A DNA stretch of 8,732 nucleotides. Origin: Candidatus Faecivivens stercoripullorum. Its GTDB lineage: Bacteria; Bacillota; Clostridia; Oscillospirales; Ruminococcaceae. A model generated the notes under the pieces. It was not told the DNA's origin and did not search any database. It saw only the letters and a list, made by a program, of their open reading frames with translations. A program made the position numbers and the translations under genes. This document shows, piece by piece, positions 1 through 5,769 of the stretch (positions within the stretch are counted from its first letter, which is position 1; each line of letters begins with the position of its first letter). The stretch lies in assembly GCA_018715285.1 (NCBI GenBank), contig DVLW01000194.1:1-8732 (forward strand), in the 5' to 3' direction.

Positions 1-188
1 CGGTCAAACAACTGCCGGGAATGGTCTTTCTTGACAACCATCAGCGGCGCTGTTTCAACAATCTCATAGGTCGTAAACCGTTTACCGCAGGACAGGCACT
101 CCCGTCTGCGGCGAATCTTTTCATCATCTTCGGTCGGTCGGGAGTCAATTACCTTACTTTCATTATAGCCACAGTAGGGGCATTTCAT
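1..188 (-). CDS. nrdR: Transcriptional repressor NrdR, N-terminal part (3' end lies outside the window)
   Basis: This is the first 62 codons of NrdR, the ATP/dATP-sensing repressor of ribonucleotide reductase genes. The translated start reads MKCPYCGY, with zinc-ribbon cysteines at residues 3, 6, 31 and 34. The family's basic stretch EKIRRRREC lies between the cysteine pairs, and [10 protein letters not shown] follows. The ATP-cone domain would begin near residue 49, where [11 protein letters not shown] is visible, and most of it is cut off by the window edge. The ATG at 188-186 is chosen because it begins the canonical NrdR N-terminus; a GGAAGG-like ribosome site lies upstream. A good promoter sits about 40 bases upstream. 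The gene is divergent from the nucleotidyltransferase operon. No NrdR-box pair was seen here, so its targets are probably elsewhere. Confidence 0.95.
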   Translation of the reverse strand, partial: MKCPYCGYNESKVIDSRPTEDDEKIRRRRECLSCGKRFTTYEIVETAPLMVVKKDHSRQLFD

Positions 189-225
189 CTTCCATCAATC
201 CTTCCCGGCAGTTTCTCTTTCATTT

Positions 226-254
226 ATCATAGCATAATCATGCCAAAAATACAA
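226..254 (-). promoter_or_regulatory. Sigma-A-type promoter for nrdR
   Basis: Read on the minus strand, TTGTAT (254-249) and TATGAT (231-226) are separated by exactly 17 bases. Transcription would start near 219, giving a leader of about 30 bases before the nrdR ATG. A short inverted repeat, ATTCCC (258-263) with GGGAAT (275-280), lies just upstream of the -35 box and could be an operator, but six base pairs is weak evidence. Confidence 0.6.
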
Positions 255-285
255 GTGATTCCCATTATGTTTTGGGGAATTTGTG

Positions 286-315
286 TTGAAATGTGGATAG
301 TTTTTCGGCTAAAAT
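286..315 (+). promoter_or_regulatory. Candidate upstream promoter for the nucleotidyltransferase operon
   Basis: TTGAAA (286-291) and TAAAAT (310-315) are 18 bases apart, each one base from consensus. A start near 322 would give a leader of about 95 bases before the ATG at 418. A second candidate lies downstream; the sequence alone does not decide between them. Confidence 0.4.
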
Positions 316-357
316 ATTCTGATTGCAGGTCAAGTGGTAAAATTTTTGCGGATTTAC

Positions 358-386
358 TTGCTTTGTTCATTTGATTGTGCTATCAT
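358..386 (+). promoter_or_regulatory. Candidate proximal promoter for the nucleotidyltransferase operon
   Basis: TTGCTT (358-363) and TATCAT (381-386) are separated by 17 bases. The -10 box is good and the -35 box poor. Transcription would begin near 393, leaving a short leader that still contains the GGAAAGGA ribosome site at 402-409. If used, it rules out translation from the in-frame ATG at 334. Confidence 0.3.
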
Positions 387-417
387 ATCTTTCATGAACA
401 TGGAAAGGATGTCTTTT

Positions 418-1329
418 ATGCAATTGACCAAACGGGATTTTACCCTTTTGACCCACCTGCTTTATCATAAGGATGAAAAATTAACCCAGCGCAGTATCTC
501 TGCTGATACCGGTTTTTCGCTCGGCGCTGTTAACCAGCTGCTGACCCGTGCACTCGCTGATGGCACCGTATCGGCTGACGATGAAAACGGTTACCGGTTG
601 ACTGATGAAGGGTTTTCTGCATTGCAGCCATATAAGGTCAAACGCGCTGTTATCATGGCAGCCGGTTTCGGTTCAAGGCTGATGCCAATTACACTCAATA
701 CGCCCAAGGCTCTCATCCGTATCCACGGCCGGCCGATGATTGAAACGATGCTGGACGCGATTGTCGCGGCTGGGATTCCGGAGATTGTCATCGTGCGTGG
801 ATACCTTGGCGAACAGTTTGACGTACTGCTCAAAAAATACCCGATGATTCGTTTTGTCGAGAACCCGGATTATCAGGAAATGAACAATATTTCCTCGGCA
901 ATGAAGGTCAAGGAACTGTTCGGCAACGCATATGTTCTGGACTCTGACCTCTATCTGCGCAACCCTTCCCTTATCCGTCCGTATGAATACTGTGCTTCCT
1001 ACGTTGGCGTGCATATGGATCAGACCGACGACTGGCGGCTGATCGTCAAAAACGGGCTGATTACCGGTATGAAAATCGGCGGCAAGGACTGCTACCATAT
1101 GTACGATATCACCTTCTGGACAGAAGAAGACGGTAAGAAAATGGAACAGCTCCTCCCTGTCCTCTTCAATTCGCCGGGTGGCAAACAGTGCTACTGGGAT
1201 GATGTGCCGCTCACCCACTTTAACGACCAGTTCCATATCGAACCGCGTCCATGCAATGAAGGCGACATCATTGAGATCGATACCTTGTCGGAACTGATGC
1301 AGCTTGACCCGGTTTATAAAATGCCGTAA
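418..1329 (+). CDS. Winged-helix domain fused to a LicC-like (phosphocholine/sugar) cytidylyltransferase
   Basis: The 303-residue protein has two parts. Residues 1-70 form a winged helix: LTQRSISADTGFSLGAVNQLL reads as a helix-turn-helix, followed by a YRLTDEGF wing. Residues 76-295 are a nucleotidyltransferase of the NTP_transferase/LicC group. It has the nucleotide-binding loop MAAGFGSR (80-87), a lysine at 97 in TPKAL, the metal-binding pair DSD (175-177) and a late EIDT (286-289) likely to supply the last metal ligand. Family members activate phosphocholine or a sugar phosphate with CTP; the actual substrate is not visible here. Related clostridial proteins as I know them usually continue into a LicA-like kinase, but this one stops after the transferase. 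The ATG at 418 is preferred over 334 because GGAAAGGA at 402-409 precedes it and homology begins at QLTKRDF. The next gene follows after 11 bases. Confidence 0.85.
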   Translation: MQLTKRDFTLLTHLLYHKDEKLTQRSISADTGFSLGAVNQLLTRALADGTVSADDENGYRLTDEGFSALQPYKVKRAVIMAAGFGSRLMPITLNTPKALIRIHGRPMIETMLDAIVAAGIPEIVIVRGYLGEQFDVLLKKYPMIRFVENPDYQEMNNISSAMKVKELFGNAYVLDSDLYLRNPSLIRPYEYCASYVGVHMDQTDDWRLIVKNGLITGMKIGGKDCYHMYDITFWTEEDGKKMEQLLPVLFNSPGGKQCYWDDVPLTHFNDQFHIEPRPCNEGDIIEIDTLSELMQLDPVYKMP

Positions 1330-1340
1330 GGAGTGATTTT

Positions 1341-2162
1341 ATGTCTGCTGAACAGATTATTCAGGCTGCCGCTGACGAATTGTCCGCTTTGCCGTTTGTC
1401 CGCGCGGTTGTGCTGGGTGGTTCAAGGGCAACCGGTACTGCAACTGCTGGCTCAGATATCGATATCGGCATTTATTATGATGCACCTGCTGATTTTGATG
1501 CCCTTTGCCGGATTGCTGCAAGGCTTGACGATGCCCATCGGGATAACCTCGTCTGTTCAGAAGGCGGCTGGGGTGATTGGGTCAACTGCGGTGGATGGCT
1601 GACGGTGGACGGAATTGCTGTCGACCTGATTATGCGGGATTTTAACAGGGTGTCTCAGGTCTGCGCTGACTGCGAAAACGGCGTTTTCTCAACCAACTAC
1701 CACACCGGTCATCCACACGCTTTTCTCAGTGTCATCTATCGGGGTGAGCTTGCACGGTGCAAGGTGCTGTATGCACGGGACGACGCATTTTTACAGCTCA
1801 AAAAGCAGGCGGAGATTTACCCTGAACCGCTTCGAGAGGCGATTATATCCTTTTTCTCATTTGAATCGGGCTTTTCCTGCTCACTTGCTGAAAAAGCTGC
1901 TAAAAACAGCGACCTTTACTATCTGCATGGACATCTTTTCCGTTCGGTATCCGCCTGCAATCAGGTGCTGTTCGCCCTGAACCGGGTGTATTGCCTCAAT
2001 GAGAAAAAAGCTCCGGCACAAATCGCACAGATGCCGCTGGCACCGGAAAATTATCTCGAAAGAGTCAATCAGATTTTCTCACTGCCGCCGCTTGAGGCTG
2101 TTGCTATGCTTTCGGAAATCTGCGGCGAAGTCCAGAGATTGTCAGAAGCTGCACAAGAATAA
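1341..2162 (+). CDS. Pol-beta-superfamily nucleotidyltransferase (DUF4037/aminoglycoside adenylyltransferase-like)
   Basis: This 273-residue protein opens with the nucleotidyltransferase signature: VLGGSRATGT (GGS at 26-28) and the metal pair SDIDIG (Asp39, Asp41). A third carboxylate follows in IAVDLIMRD (Asp95). This is the minimal DNA polymerase-beta-like active site that moves a nucleotide onto a small molecule or protein. The segment between, with WGDWVNCGGWL, and the later TGHPHAF resemble uncharacterised DUF4037-type enzymes rather than proven resistance genes. The C-terminal half (about 145-270) is predicted helical. The ATG at 1341 has an AAGGAG site at 1328-1333 that overlaps the stop codon of the upstream gene, so the two form an operon and probably share a pathway. 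Substrate unknown; a drug-modifying role is possible but not supported by anything specific. Confidence 0.85.
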   Translation: MSAEQIIQAAADELSALPFVRAVVLGGSRATGTATAGSDIDIGIYYDAPADFDALCRIAARLDDAHRDNLVCSEGGWGDWVNCGGWLTVDGIAVDLIMRDFNRVSQVCADCENGVFSTNYHTGHPHAFLSVIYRGELARCKVLYARDDAFLQLKKQAEIYPEPLREAIISFFSFESGFSCSLAEKAAKNSDLYYLHGHLFRSVSACNQVLFALNRVYCLNEKKAPAQIAQMPLAPENYLERVNQIFSLPPLEAVAMLSEICGEVQRLSEAAQE

Positions 2163-2197
2163 CCCATCTTATTGATTTTGCTGAATATGATGTTATG

Positions 2198-2225
2198 ACG
2201 GTACAACCTTGATCGGTTGTACCGT
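2198..2225 (+). repeat. Perfect 11-bp inverted repeat after the nucleotidyltransferase operon
   Basis: Arms at 2198-2208 (ACGGTACAACC) and 2215-2225 (GGTTGTACCGT) are fully complementary around a six-base loop. No T-run follows directly, so on its own it is a poor intrinsic terminator. It may act with the hairpin 11 bases downstream to stop or stabilise the operon transcript. Confidence 0.7.
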
Positions 2226-2236
2226 TCAGTCTGTCG

Positions 2237-2277
2237 AGAAACGCAAGTTTAAGCGAAAGCTGAACTTGCGTTTCTTT
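2237..2277 (+). terminator. Long hairpin with GNRA-capped inner stem, probable operon terminator
   Basis: Arms at 2237-2249 and 2263-2275 pair over 13 bases without mismatch (AGAAACGCAAGTT). Inside is a second small stem, AGC-GAAA-GCT (2252-2261), closing on a GAAA tetraloop. The 3' arm ends in TTTCTTTG, a moderate T-rich tail. It lies 75 bases after the stop of the nucleotidyltransferase gene and is the likely transcription end for that operon. Confidence 0.6.
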
Positions 2278-2492
2278 GCATTTGTGTGAAAAAGAAACCA
2301 AACAGTTGGAAATAAGGAACACAAAGTCCCTCCTTCCACTTCCAATTTGCCAGCTTTTTGAGATTCATGGCAGCAAATTTAAGCTTCACCCAGTTTGTTA
2401 CTTGAGCGAGGCCTCGGTGAAGCATTCACTGCCTTCAGATTCCGGTTCTGCTGTGCAGTCTCAAAGCTGAAACTGCCGGCATTTCATATAAC
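2278..2492. other. Gene-free intergenic segment rich in inverted repeats; possible structured RNA or miniature element
   Basis: No reading frame here looks like a known protein or has a good ribosome site. The sequence can fold into: a hairpin with arms 2304-2311/2340-2347 plus GGAA/TTCC inside; an outer pairing of CAGCTTTTTGAGA (2351-2363) with TCTCAAAGCTG (2459-2469), 11 pairs with two bulged T; an inner 8-bp stem GCTTCACC/GGTGAAGC (2383-2390/2416-2423); and a 5-bp stem ACTGC/GCAGT (2428-2432/2455-2459). The last three form a branched shape on the plus strand, with a strong terminator shortly downstream. No clear promoter was found within the segment. It could be a small RNA, an element with short terminal inverted repeats, or decayed sequence. 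Confidence 0.35.
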
Positions 2493-2536
2493 AAAATCCC
2501 GTCTGGCTTCTGTAATAAAACCAGACGGGATTTTTT
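2493..2536. terminator. Bidirectional rho-independent terminator
   Basis: A perfect 14-bp stem pairs 2493-2506 with 2521-2534 (AAAATCCCGTCTGG) around a 14-base loop. On the plus strand it ends in a run of six T; on the minus strand in TTTTG. It lies 26 bases beyond the stop codon of pduL, which it would terminate. It also stops any plus-strand transcript leaving the upstream operon or the intergenic segment. Confidence 0.9.
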
Positions 2537-2562
2537 ATCGGTGTTTATAATCCGTGCACAAA

Positions 2563-3138
2563 TTACAGGGTGACGATCTCGCCCATAACGTTGCCAGCGC
2601 AGCCAGCAGCGTTTGCTTCGTCAGTGTCGATGTGCATTGCCAGTGCGTAGCTGCTGCTGACGCGGCAGACAACATCACCGAATACCAGGCTTCTGCCGTT
2701 GGTGTTAACTTTAACCCAGACGACGTCTTTATCCTTGATGCCCATCTCTTCAGCATCAGCAGGAGTCATATGGATATGGCGTTTTGCAACGATGACGCCT
2801 TCCTTCAGCTCAACCTCGCCGCAGGGACCAACCAGCTTGCAGGGTGCAGAACCTGCAACGTCGCCGGACTCACGGACAGGAGGAACTACGCCCAGTGCAC
2901 GGGCATCGGTGAAGGAAACTTCGATCTGGTCAGCAGATCTTTCCGGACCGAGAATAGAACATTTCAGAGAACCTTTGGGGCCAACAACAGTGACCTTCTC
3001 TTCGCAGGCAAACTGGCCGGGCTGAGAGAGGTTCTTTTTGTTGTGCAGAACAGCGTCGGCACCGAACAGGGTTGCCAGGGTTTCCTTGGTAACATGAACG
3101 TGTCTTGCGGAAGTTTCAACAATAAACTGTTTGGACAT
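2563..3138 (-). CDS. pduL: PduL-type phosphate acyltransferase (phosphotransacetylase/propanoyltransferase)
   Basis: The 191-residue product is a PduL family enzyme, which interconverts acyl-CoA (acetyl or propanoyl) and acyl phosphate. It has the two tandem domains typical of the family. The first begins with SARHVHVT (His13, His15) and the second with AKRHIHMT (His121, His123); MHIDTDEANAAG (His169) follows near the C-terminus. These histidines are the known zinc-binding positions of the fold. No N-terminal encapsulation peptide precedes the first domain and no microcompartment shell gene is present here, so a cytosolic role in acetate/ATP formation with an acetate kinase encoded elsewhere is likely. 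The ATG at 3138 is the first one at the family's N-terminus, with AAAGGA about 11 bases upstream. It has its own promoter and terminator, so is probably monocistronic. Confidence 0.93.
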   Translation of the reverse strand: MSKQFIVETSARHVHVTKETLATLFGADAVLHNKKNLSQPGQFACEEKVTVVGPKGSLKCSILGPERSADQIEVSFTDARALGVVPPVRESGDVAGSAPCKLVGPCGEVELKEGVIVAKRHIHMTPADAEEMGIKDKDVVWVKVNTNGRSLVFGDVVCRVSSSYALAMHIDTDEANAAGCAGNVMGEIVTL

Positions 3139-3192
3139 AATAATGACATTCCTTTCTGTTTTTCGGGAAGAAAATTCCTTCTCACTAGTCTT

Positions 3193-3221
3193 ATTATAAA
3201 ACTATTTGTTCAAAATTGCAA
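3193..3221 (-). promoter_or_regulatory. Sigma-A-type promoter for pduL
   Basis: On the minus strand, TTGCAA (3221-3216) and a perfect TATAAT (3198-3193) are exactly 17 bases apart. The predicted start near 3186 gives a leader of about 48 bases. The promoter begins only 32 bases beyond the stop of the DUF2441 gene, and no terminator separates them, so some read-through from upstream is possible. Confidence 0.8.
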
Positions 3222-3252
3222 GGACATCTTTCCATTTTCGTATATCCGGTAA

Positions 3253-3810
3253 TTATTTGAGATTGCATCCGATCTGTTCGACCAGCTGATCGACCGTTAT
3301 CCGGCCGCTTGCCAGTATTTCTTCGATTGGCGGTTCACCGCGCAGGTTGGGCAGATTCTCCCAGTATCGCGCTGCAAGCCTCAGATTTTCCACATGGTCG
3401 GTCAGTGCATCAAAACAGTTGTTCGCATCGCCTGCGAAACTGTTTCCTTCAATCTTCAGGCGGACAATCGAAAAGGTCGGCCGTCCCCATCCGACAAACC
3501 ACTCCGCCCACTGGCGTGCTTCTTTCAGACCACGGGATACATACAGGCAGCACATCCTTGATGGATATTGGTCATACTGCTGCTGCCGGACCTGTTCCAG
3601 TGCCAGTTCACGAAGTGCTACCCGGGTATGATGTTCCAGCTGATTTGCATCATATCTGTCGGGATCTTTCCAGATTGCTTCCACTTCTGTGCGTTTCTCC
3701 ATCACCCGGTGATATACGCCATTTGGATGACCGGCATCCATCAAAATCTGCTGACCGGGTTCCATCGGACGTTCGGTCACAACATGATAAGCATAAAATA
3801 CTTCGTTCAT
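3253..3810 (-). CDS. DUF2441 family protein of unknown function
   Basis: A 185-residue soluble protein that I recognise as DUF2441, a conserved Firmicute family without assigned function. Conserved-looking blocks are YHVVTERPMEPGQ (8-20), NGVYHRV (30-36), HHTRVALRELALEQVR (60-75), YPSRMCCLYVS (82-92) and GDANNCFD (127-134). There is no signal peptide or membrane segment. The ATG at 3810 is chosen over the upstream 3858 because GGGAGA lies six to seven bases before it and similarity begins at NEVFYAYHV. The layout, an early histidine after a short strand, a mid-protein LYVS followed by an EA-rich helix, and a late acidic block, is reminiscent of the ADP-ribosyltransferase-like fold; I hold this weakly. 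No convincing promoter was found in the 144 bases upstream. Confidence 0.8.
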   Translation of the reverse strand: MNEVFYAYHVVTERPMEPGQQILMDAGHPNGVYHRVMEKRTEVEAIWKDPDRYDANQLEHHTRVALRELALEQVRQQQYDQYPSRMCCLYVSRGLKEARQWAEWFVGWGRPTFSIVRLKIEGNSFAGDANNCFDALTDHVENLRLAARYWENLPNLRGEPPIEEILASGRITVDQLVEQIGCNLK

Positions 3811-3910
3811 CTGTCTCTCCCTGTTTGATGACGGCACCACAAACTCAGTGCAACACAATCGGGATTGTTATTTTAAATCCGGTCAAACCGCTATATCAAA
3901 GCCGCCGGTG

Positions 3911-3950
3911 TAGAAAGGCTGGCGATAAACTGAAGTACAGTTCTCCCAGC
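3911..3950 (-). terminator. Weak terminator-like hairpin after ymdB
   Basis: On the minus strand, four bases after the ymdB stop codon, GCTGG/CCAGC (3950-3946/3922-3918) encloses AACTG/CAGTT (3942-3938/3932-3928). The tail is CTTTCTAC, short and imperfect. The stem is interrupted by an internal loop, so termination is probably leaky and could let the operon run on into the DUF2441 gene. Confidence 0.35.
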
Positions 3951-3954
3951 ACTT

Positions 3955-4719
3955 TTACCGCAGCTGAACACGACGGATTCCGGTGCACAGGCCATTTTTG
4001 GCAAGGTCGAGGATGACACCTTCCAGCTTGCAGTCCCCTTCCGGTACATGGAATCGAGTCGGCAGATGGGTGGTCATCTTGTGCACGATGTCCTCCGGGC
4101 TGGTGCCCAGAATCGAACGTACCGGACCGGTCATCCCCAAATCAGAAATATATCCGGTTCCCTTTTCGAGAATCTGTTCATCCGCCGTCTGGACATGGGT
4201 ATGTGTCCCGACGACCGCTGAAACTCGTCCGTCCAGATAATACCCCATCGCCATCTTTTCACCGGTCGCCTCGGCATGGAAATCGACAATCGTATAGGTT
4301 GCCGGATGCTCGCGGATAATCCGGTCGACCGTCTTAAACGGGTTGTCCAGCGGTTCAAGATAAACCAGACCCAGTACGCTGATGACCAGCATCGTATAAC
4401 TGCCGCCATCCAGCACAAACCAGCCTTTTCCATACGGGCAGTCCGGATAGTTCGCAGGCCGGAGAAGATTGGGATGATCGGGCAGATAATCGTAAATCTC
4501 GCGCCGTTTGAATGAATGGTTGCCGCCGGTCAATACGTCTACTCCGCTGTCAAACAGGTGCCCGGCAGAAACCGGCAGTACACCATTGCCGACTGCTGAG
4601 TTTTCACCATTGGCAATGACGACATCGATCTTCTCCGCACGTTTGAAAGCAGGCAGCTTTTCCCGGACAAAATTGCATCCCGGCGCTCCGACTACATCCC
4701 CGATTACCAGTACCCTCAT
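3955..4719 (-). CDS. ymdB: YmdB/TIGR00282-type metallophosphoesterase (2',3'-cyclic nucleotide phosphodiesterase family)
   Basis: The 254-residue protein has the calcineurin-like dimetal site of the YmdB family: GDVVG (Asp8), NGENS (Glu39, Asn40), GGNHSF (Asn67, His68), DFHAEATGEK (His148) and GTHTHVQTAD (His173, His175). Characterised members, such as B. subtilis YmdB, hydrolyse 2',3'-cyclic nucleotides and influence biofilm and sporulation decisions. Length is normal for the family. The ATG at 4719 overlaps the stop of hslO by four bases (ATGA) and has GGAGG eight bases upstream inside hslO, so the two are translationally coupled. In many Firmicutes ymdB follows the RNase Y gene; here it follows hslO instead. 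The enzyme is cytoplasmic; there is no signal peptide. Confidence 0.93.
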   Translation of the reverse strand: MRVLVIGDVVGAPGCNFVREKLPAFKRAEKIDVVIANGENSAVGNGVLPVSAGHLFDSGVDVLTGGNHSFKRREIYDYLPDHPNLLRPANYPDCPYGKGWFVLDGGSYTMLVISVLGLVYLEPLDNPFKTVDRIIREHPATYTIVDFHAEATGEKMAMGYYLDGRVSAVVGTHTHVQTADEQILEKGTGYISDLGMTGPVRSILGTSPEDIVHKMTTHLPTRFHVPEGDCKLEGVILDLAKNGLCTGIRRVQLR

Positions 4720-5642
4720 TCCTGACCTCCGTCCGCTTCGTTTATATCCTGCTGTTCGTTCTCCTGACGGATGCTGTCCCGCAGGGCAATCAGTTCACTT
4801 TCGGTAAACTGGTATTTCTTTTCGCAGAAATGGCAGCAGACCTCTGCGCCGTGGTCTTCACGGATGATTTCATCCAGCTCTTTTTCTCCCAGTGAACGCA
4901 GCATATCTTCGGTTCTTTCGCGCGAACAGCCGCAGCGGTATACCGGCAGGTATTCGTCCAGAATATCCGGCTCCAGTCCGTCCAGCAGTTTCATTACAAT
5001 ATCCTGCGGCGTCATACCGTCCCGAATCATCGACGAAACAGGCGGCAGATCTTTCAGGTTCTCTTCCAGACGGTCAATGACTGCGTTGTCTGCAAAGGGA
5101 AGCAGCTGCACCAGGAATCCGCCCGCTGCCTGTACACTCAGATCAGGGTTGACCAGCACGCCCAGTCCGCAGACGGTCGGTGTCTGTTCGGAAGTCGCGT
5201 AATAGCTGGTGATGTCCTCGGCAATCTCACCCGAAACAATCGGTACCTGACCGATATACGGTTCTTTCAGTCCCATCTCGCGGATGATCGACAGGGTTCC
5301 GTCCCGGCCGACTGCACCGCCGACATCCAGCTTGCCCATCTTGTTGAGCGGCAGCTCGACAACCGGATTGGTCACCGATACCTTGACATTTCCCTGTGAA
5401 TCGGCAACCGCCAGCAGTACCCCGGCAGGTCCTCCGCCATCCAGACGCAGTGTCAATGTATCTTTCTCCGCCTTGAGCAGCACGCCCATCATCGAGGCTG
5501 CTGCTGCAAGACGACCGGCAGCGGCTGTTACAACCGCCGAAGTCTGATGCACCTGTTCAATACGGGTGACGATATCAGTTGCTGAAATCGCCATCGCCAT
5601 CGCTGAACCATCGCGCGAAAGCGCTCGGGTAATTCTTCCCAT
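4716..5642 (-). CDS. hslO: Redox-regulated holdase chaperone Hsp33
   Basis: The 308-residue product matches Hsp33, a cytosolic chaperone that is inactive when reduced and holds unfolding proteins under oxidative heat stress. The N-terminal domain runs from MGRITRALSRDG through ADSQGNVKVSVTNP to the YYATSEQTPT block (148-156), a family hallmark. The C-terminal redox switch is intact: CGC (Cys237, Cys239) and CHFC (Cys270, Cys273) are the four zinc ligands that form disulfides on activation. The tail after residue 290 is acidic, slightly longer than usual. The ATG at 5642 has AAAGGAAG about 10 bases upstream. The gene follows the methyltransferase after 127 bases holding terminator-like hairpins, and it is coupled to ymdB downstream. 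Confidence 0.95.
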   Translation of the reverse strand: MGRITRALSRDGSAMAMAISATDIVTRIEQVHQTSAVVTAAAGRLAAAASMMGVLLKAEKDTLTLRLDGGGPAGVLLAVADSQGNVKVSVTNPVVELPLNKMGKLDVGGAVGRDGTLSIIREMGLKEPYIGQVPIVSGEIAEDITSYYATSEQTPTVCGLGVLVNPDLSVQAAGGFLVQLLPFADNAVIDRLEENLKDLPPVSSMIRDGMTPQDIVMKLLDGLEPDILDEYLPVYRCGCSRERTEDMLRSLGEKELDEIIREDHGAEVCCHFCEKKYQFTESELIALRDSIRQENEQQDINEADGGQE

Positions 5643-5666
5643 CTTGTCAATCTTCCTTTCTAAACC

Positions 5667-5704
5667 ACAAAAGTGAACAGCGGTTATTCTGTCCGCTGTT
5701 CACT
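5667..5704 (-). terminator. Terminator-like hairpin between the methyltransferase gene and hslO
   Basis: On the minus strand AGTGAACAGCGG (5704-5693) pairs perfectly with CCGCTGTTCACT (5683-5672) around a nine-base loop, followed by TTTG. It would end transcripts arriving from yerC and the methyltransferase gene. Only 29 bases then remain before the hslO ATG and no clear promoter fits in them, so it may act as a partial terminator or attenuator rather than an absolute stop. Confidence 0.6.
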
Positions 5705-5711
5705 CATATGC

Positions 5712-5763
5712 CCGGCAGATACCGCCATGAAAATGCGATACCTGCCGGAACTGTTCTTTTTTT
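5712..5763. repeat. Imperfect 14-bp inverted repeat with a T-run on the plus side
   Basis: Arms 5712-5725 (CCGGCAGATACCGC) and 5735-5748 (GCGATACCTGCCGG) pair at 12 of 14 positions. On the plus strand seven T (5757-5763) follow after eight bases, which would suit an antisense terminator. On the minus strand, the direction of the flanking genes, there is no T-run, so there it is only a stable hairpin preceding the terminator-like stem at 5672-5704. Confidence 0.5.
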
Positions 5764-5769
5764 ATATTA

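Noticed and set aside
334..417. In-frame upstream extension of the nucleotidyltransferase fusion (ATG at 334)
   Set aside because: It has no ribosome site, adds residues unlike the family, and lies before a candidate promoter at 358-386; the ATG at 418 has a good site.
673..1236. Long minus-strand open frame of 187 codons
   Set aside because: It lies wholly inside the fusion gene, which has clear family motifs on the plus strand; the reverse frame shows no recognisable domain.
1341..2162. Aminoglycoside resistance gene
   Set aside because: The active-site pattern is shared by many nucleotidyltransferases, nothing specific to drug modification was recognised, and the operon context suggests metabolism.
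2276..2470. 64-codon plus-strand open frame in the intergenic segment
   Set aside because: No ribosome site, no recognisable domain, and it starts within the hairpin tail; the sequence is better explained by inverted repeats.
2554..3252. 232-codon plus-strand open frame
   Set aside because: It is antisense to pduL, whose two domains and histidine motifs are unambiguous, and extends over the pduL promoter.
3811..3858. Sixteen-codon upstream extension of the DUF2441 gene
   Set aside because: The ATG at 3858 has no good ribosome site and the added residues precede the family start; GGGAGA sits before the ATG at 3810.
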